Assembly: GCF_949152225.1 (NCBI RefSeq)
Contig: NZ_CASCJC010000001.1
Location: 744,001 to 808,000, forward strand
Reading direction: 5' to 3'
DNA from: Ligilactobacillus sp900765635
GTDB taxonomy: Bacteria; Bacillota; Bacilli; Lactobacillales; Lactobacillaceae
DNA length: 64,000 nucleotides
This document shows, piece by piece, positions 60,731 through 64,000 of this stretch (position 1 is the stretch's first letter; every line of letters starts with the position of its first letter). A program made the translations under genes and the position numbers. The notes under the pieces are model-generated. The model was not told where the DNA came from, searched no databases, and saw only the letters and a list, made by a program, of their open reading frames with translations.

Positions 60731-61189
60731 ATGAATATTAAAGATATGAGTACAGTAGCGCGCTATGTTAGTCGAACTAGTACTTTACCGATGTTTAAAT
60801 TTAGCCCAGAAGAACAATTAGCTGAAAAATATGTTCAATTAAATTTAGAATTAGCGAATTTGGCTAGTGTAGTTAAACAAGATAAAAAGCAAATATGTAC
60901 CCAATATTGTCGGGTATTGGAGTTGTTTTTAGAGATTGCAAATACTAAAAAATGGACATATTTATTGGTATTGACCCCTGAGGACTTAGCAAAATTTCAG
61001 CAAAAATGGGCAGCAACTTCTTTTAATAACTTTTATTTAATCATTCAAGAACAATTAAATAAAAGTTATTTTCAACGACAAGAAAGAGCTTTTGCGCTAG
61101 CTTGGCGAATGGTTATTAAATTTGGAATGGTTGAATTAGCTTTGAATATGGATGAAGTTGAGCAGGAATACTACAAGTTATTTAAATAA
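60731..61189 (+). CDS. Small helical protein of unknown function (gene C of three)
   Basis: 152-residue, helix-rich, probably cytoplasmic protein. It opens MNIKDMSTVARYVSRTSTLP and continues with helices EEQLAEKYVQLNLELANLA and YCRVLELFLEIANTKKW, and the aromatic-basic stretch QERAFALAWRMVIKFGMVEL. No recognised domain. The start ATG 60731 lies 15 bases after gene B, with AAGGA at its 5' side. A terminator at 61257 ends the unit. With genes A and B it forms a tight operon of unknown role. Confidence 0.72.
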   Translation: MNIKDMSTVARYVSRTSTLPMFKFSPEEQLAEKYVQLNLELANLASVVKQDKKQICTQYCRVLELFLEIANTKKWTYLLVLTPEDLAKFQQKWAATSFNNFYLIIQEQLNKSYFQRQERAFALAWRMVIKFGMVELALNMDEVEQEYYKLFK

Positions 61190-61256
61190 TCTAAAAAACT
61201 CTTTGTCAGATCAGCTCGATAGGTTTATTTGCTAAAAAAGCAAGACATTAATTTGT

Positions 61257-61293
61257 CCTCTTTATAGGAAATTTCTTGTAAAGAGGTCTTTTT
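61257..61293 (+). terminator. Terminator of the three-gene unit
   Basis: CCTCTTTA (61257-61264)/TAAAGAGG (61279-61286) followed by TCTTTTTTT. Inverted arms are perfect over 8 bp. Confidence 0.8.
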
Positions 61294-61347
61294 TTATCCA
61301 AAATAAGGATTGATAAAAAGTCTATCAGTTCTTGAGAAATAAAAAAA

Positions 61348-62855
61348 GGTTCTTTGTCAAAAAGGACTGATGCCAAAATTTTAATTATTATTTTTAAACT
61401 ATTAGATGGAAGTCTAATAGTTTTTTTGTTTTAGGTGGAGAAGAAAATTACATTATTTTTTAGCGAAAGCAGAATCCTGAGTCTAAAATGCTTAAAATTA
61501 TTATAGCCATAGGCTATACGCTTAATTACTTTAATGTGATTATTGACGCCTTCAATAGGACCATTGGTAAGTCTAGGTAAAACAAAACTATTTTCTATTT
61601 CTGCCTTATGCTTCTTGATAGTTTTTAAAGCTTGTCTCATTTCTGGTGGAGGATTCCAAGAAACTGTATCAGTTAATAAATTTAGTAATTGACAACTGTT
61701 TTTACGGTACATTTGTAGAAGTAACTGATAATATTCATAGGCTGTTTTCAATTCAGAAGACATATCAAATAAACGATCTAAAACTTCAGAATCGCTTAAT
61801 TCAGCGTATTTAAAATTTATCCTTGGATAATATCGATGATAATCAACATCATCTTGATTTTTTAGAAGTAGTTTCCAAAAACGTTTCAAAGCTCGATACT
61901 CATGGGTTCCAGCTCCATATTCTTTCATAACCCTAATTCTAATTTTATTCATAGCTGTATATGCCTGTGTAACCACATGAAATTTATCTGCAATAATAAA
62001 TGCATTAGGGAATAGCTCCTTAATCAAACTGCGGTAAGGTGCATATAAGTCAACAGTTATAGTCATTACTGATAATCTAGCTTTGTAACTATATTGAATG
62101 AAATAATTCCTAAGGAATTTATTATTTCTTTCAGGAATTATATCTATAATCCGATGATTGACTGCGTTGATTAAACACATACTCATACCACTAGATGAAA
62201 ATCTTTTACCAGATTTGAAGTCATCTAAGGATAAGTGACTAGGAAGCCAGTTACAATTGACTTTAAAATTATTTTCTACATTCTCTAAAGATCTAATAAT
62301 TGTGTTTGAAGATGTAAAAGAGTCCGCAGCAATTTCACACATAGGTCTGGATAGACTTAAATCACGTACAAGTTTGGCTTTAACAGCATTAGAAAAATGA
62401 TCATGATAGTTAGTATCTTTAAATTTAGCTGTCGCAGTCTTTTTGCACTCAGGACACAGATACTTCTGTTTTCTTATAGAAAGCACAAGCTTTTTACCAG
62501 CAGAAGAAAGATGAATATTATTAACTACTTTAGTGCCGTTATGTAACATCAATGCTTTACAATTAGGGCAATACATAGGGTAAGACAAATATAGATGACA
62601 GAGCAAAGCCTTACTATTTTTAATAATTTTTTCTTCAATATACGAAGTATATTGATATTTAGGGTCAATAGTTAAATTAGGGTCTGTAATTCCAAGTAAA
62701 AGTTTGATATTATTATCCATAGAGATGGTGTCCTTTCTTTAATTAGATTGGCGTTGTGGGCCATCTCTTTTATTTTGCCGTAAAAATGGAGAAAATAAAA
62801 GAAGGACCGTAATGCAAAAAAATTTTACATTATCAGTCCTAAATATTATACAACC
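61348..62855 (-). mobile_element. Complete ISL3-family insertion sequence with 8-bp target duplication
   Basis: A 1508-base element with one transposase gene. The ends start GGTT on both sides and share AGGACTGAT at positions 16-24 from each end, then AAAATTTT. Positions 5-15 differ between ends (CTTTGTCAAAA versus GTATAATATTT). Flanks are identical octamers TAAAAAAA (61340-61347 and 62856-62863), the duplication size expected of ISL3 elements. It has entered the U tract of the tRNA-Arg terminator. The left terminus GGTTCTTTGTC is typical of the family. Confidence 0.92.
61431..62720 (-). CDS. ISL3-family transposase
   Basis: 429-residue DDE transposase. An N-terminal zinc-binding pair CPNC (51-54) and CPEC (89-92) is followed by a helix-turn-helix region (LSLSRPMCEIAADSFTSSNT). 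The catalytic core has Asp 166/167 in LSLDDFKSGKRF, Asp 224 in TITVDLYAPYR, Asp 245 in IADKFHVVTQ, and Glu 390 in NGPIEGVNNHIK. Start ATG 62720 after AAAGGA on the minus strand. No internal stop or frameshift, so the element looks intact and potentially active, although its two ends differ. Confidence 0.95.
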   Translation of the reverse strand: MDNNIKLLLGITDPNLTIDPKYQYTSYIEEKIIKNSKALLCHLYLSYPMYCPNCKALMLHNGTKVVNNIHLSSAGKKLVLSIRKQKYLCPECKKTATAKFKDTNYHDHFSNAVKAKLVRDLSLSRPMCEIAADSFTSSNTIIRSLENVENNFKVNCNWLPSHLSLDDFKSGKRFSSSGMSMCLINAVNHRIIDIIPERNNKFLRNYFIQYSYKARLSVMTITVDLYAPYRSLIKELFPNAFIIADKFHVVTQAYTAMNKIRIRVMKEYGAGTHEYRALKRFWKLLLKNQDDVDYHRYYPRINFKYAELSDSEVLDRLFDMSSELKTAYEYYQLLLQMYRKNSCQLLNLLTDTVSWNPPPEMRQALKTIKKHKAEIENSFVLPRLTNGPIEGVNNHIKVIKRIAYGYNNFKHFRLRILLSLKNNVIFFST

Positions 62856-62862
62856 TAAAAAA

Positions 62863-62884
62863 AGTCTTGGTATAAACCAAGACT
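62863..62884 (-). terminator. Terminator of tRNA-Arg, interrupted after its U tract by the IS
   Basis: Minus strand AGTCTTGG/CCAAGACT stem with TTTATA loop, followed by seven T that are now also one copy of the IS target duplication. Confidence 0.85.
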
Positions 62885-62891
62885 CAAAAAG

Positions 62892-62965
62892 TGATTCGGG
62901 TGAGATTCGAACTCACGACCGTTCGCTTAGAAGGCGAATGCTCTATCCAGCTGAGCTACCGAACC
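62892..62965 (-). tRNA. tRNA-Arg (anticodon UCU)
   Basis: 74-base cloverleaf on the minus strand. Acceptor arms GGTTCGG/CCGAATC, D arm GCTC...GAGC, anticodon stem TTCGC/GCGAA around loop CTTCTAA, T arm GTGAG-TTCGAAT-CTCAC. Anticodon TCT decodes AGA. CCA is not encoded. AGA is a common Arg codon in low-GC genomes. Confidence 0.96.
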
Positions 62966-62978
62966 AACAACATCAATT

Positions 62979-63007
62979 ATTATAAGGCATCTAAGAGAAG
63001 TTGTCAA
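62979..63007 (-). promoter_or_regulatory. Consensus promoter of tRNA-Arg
   Basis: Minus strand TTGACA (63007-63002), 17-base spacer, TATAAT (62984-62979): a perfect sigma-A promoter 13 bases before the tRNA 5' end. Confidence 0.92.
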
Positions 63008-63108
63008 ACAATATTTAAAAAATAAAATTATTTGTTTTAAAAATAAAATCTTACTTTAACTATAAGTGACGTCAATCATTATTTTAATAAAATAAGAAAA
63101 AAGTAATC

Positions 63109-63137
63109 TTGCTTGCGATTTCTTTTTTTGTTATGCT
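63109..63137 (+). promoter_or_regulatory. Promoter of the ABC transporter gene
   Basis: TTGCTT (63109-63114), 17-base spacer, TATGCT (63132-63137), about 28 bases before the GTG start. Confidence 0.65.
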
Positions 63138-63165
63138 TTTCATAAAAAAGAAAGGATGTGATAAC

Positions 63166-64000
63166 GTGGTTTTAGAAGTTAAAAATTTAGTGAAACAATT
63201 TGGAGACTATACCGCAGTAAATCATCTATCGTTCAAAATTGATGACGGTTGCATTTTTGGTTTGATTGGCCAAAATGGAGCTGGCAAGACAACAACTTTT
63301 AGATTAATTTTAGATTTTTTAAAGGCAAATGAGGGTGAAGTTTTATGGAATGGTCAGCCCTTAAAACAAGTGAGTAATGATATAATTGGTTATTTACCAG
63401 AAGAGCGTGGCTTGTATCCTAAGACAACTATTCGTGATCAACTTTTATATTTTGCGGGTTTGCGAGGAAAGACACGTGCAGAAATTGAGCCACAAATTGA
63501 TGGTTGGTTAGAGCGATTTAAAGTTAAAGGCAAAAAAAACGATAAAGTCAAGATGTTGTCTAAGGGTAATCAACAAAAAGTACAATTGATTGCGACTTTG
63601 ATTCATGAACCTAAATTAGTAATTTTAGATGAGCCATTCAGCGGGTTAGACCCAGTTAATGCTGATATTTTGATGGATGGTATTTTGGAACTCAAGAAAA
63701 AGGGTGCTTGTGTATTATTTTCAAGTCATAACATGAATAATGTTGAAAAATTGTGTGATCATTTGGTAATGATTCGTAATGGGCAACCCGTTTTAAACGG
63801 TAAAGTCAGTGAGATTCGCGAAAGCTTTGGTAAAACAAAACTATATTTACAAGCACCAGTTACTAAAGAGGAACTATTGGCCTTTCCAGCTGTTAAATCT
63901 GTTGAAATATTGGCTAATGGCAGTTTTGATATAACATTAAGTGATCCTAACGCAGGGCCTGAAATCTTTGCTTATGTAACTAAAGATGGTTATATTCCGA
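63166..64000 (+). CDS. ABC transporter ATP-binding protein (3' truncated by window edge)
   Basis: Starts at GTG 63166 after AAAGGATG and stays open to the window end (278 codons). Seen: VLEVKNLVKQFGDYTAVNHLS, Walker A IGQNGAGKTTT at about 42-51, Q-loop region YLPEERGLYPKTT, the signature KMLSKGNQQKVQLIATL (LSKGN variant of LSGGQ), Walker B LVILDEPFSGLDP and the switch FSSHNM. The atypical signature and the C-terminal extension after 220 (DUF4162-like) match the NatA/YhaQ export ATPases. The permease gene should follow outside the window. Substrate unknown. Confidence 0.92.
   Translation, partial: MVLEVKNLVKQFGDYTAVNHLSFKIDDGCIFGLIGQNGAGKTTTFRLILDFLKANEGEVLWNGQPLKQVSNDIIGYLPEERGLYPKTTIRDQLLYFAGLRGKTRAEIEPQIDGWLERFKVKGKKNDKVKMLSKGNQQKVQLIATLIHEPKLVILDEPFSGLDPVNADILMDGILELKKKGACVLFSSHNMNNVEKLCDHLVMIRNGQPVLNGKVSEIRESFGKTKLYLQAPVTKEELLAFPAVKSVEILANGSFDITLSDPNAGPEIFAYVTKDGYIP

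Noticed and set aside
62892..62965. tRNA-Arg as an attachment site for an integrated element
   Set aside because: No integrase gene or direct repeat of the tRNA 3' end was seen nearby; the only mobile DNA is the IS, whose target duplication explains the junctions.
1..64000. CRISPR arrays, prophage modules, restriction or toxin-antitoxin systems
   Set aside because: No regularly spaced repeats, cas-like proteins, phage structural genes, methyltransferase-endonuclease pairs or typical toxin-antitoxin pairs were recognised on either strand.

Overview
The window is a low-GC Firmicutes chromosome segment, most likely from a member of the Lactobacillaceae. The evidence is the AT-rich DNA, strong Shine-Dalgarno sites with frequent TTG/GTG starts, a T-box before ileS, an rpoY-rnjA pair, a mevalonate-pathway mvaS, lactobacillus-type small proteins (DUF1831, UPF0223, YlaN, YlbG) and an ISL3-family insertion sequence. 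I cannot fix the genus from the sequence alone. Nearly everything is chromosomal core. There is no CRISPR array, prophage or plasmid-like block.

Layout. Bases 1-7657 hold the division cluster ftsA(partial)-ftsZ-sepF-yggT-ylmH-divIVA, then T-box-controlled ileS. At 7671-7757 lies an unusual terminator element that has a second copy at 55679-55763. A broken secreted GH16 glucanase gene with a candidate catabolite-repression (cre) site follows on the minus strand (7764-8901). Bases 9064-14335 carry dapF, a Nudix hydrolase, mtnN, a cysteine desulfurase, DUF1831 and mnmA, so the sulfur donor and the tRNA thiolase sit together. Next come a histidine phosphatase, a TPR protein and recD2 (14714-18433). 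On the minus strand are a lipid kinase and the rpoY-rnjA pair, then def. Plus-strand genes resume with UPF0223, an inositol-monophosphatase-like gene, typA, ylaN, ftsW and pyc.

Bases 31159-34705 are the conserved ylbC-like/ylbG/rsmD/coaD/sepM-like run. The DNA-uptake operon comEA-comEB-comEC, with holA overlapping its end, follows. The rpsT and rpsO region has divergent promoters and a structured S15 leader. Then come pnp, the lysine/diaminopimelate genes asd and dapA, rnjB, a TPR-like gene, tuf with tandem promoters, tig, clpX and gnd. A two-component system, yidC2, acylphosphatase and mvaS follow.

The least explained part is 58636-61189: a 36-codon peptide gene and three consecutive genes of unknown function. 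A complete ISL3-type element (61348-62855, 8-bp target duplication TAAAAAAA) has inserted in the poly-U tract of the tRNA-Arg(UCU) terminator. The window ends inside an ABC transporter ATPase gene.

Themes: division and cell-wall growth (fts genes, divIVA, ftsW, DAP synthesis), RNA turnover (RNase J1, J2, PNPase), translation and protein quality control (ileS, typA, tuf, tig, clpX, def) and natural-competence genes. Several genes have odd starts (comEC, the sepM-like gene, coaD, the desulfurase). Start sites below were chosen by ribosome-binding-site position and often lie downstream of the longest possible open frame.
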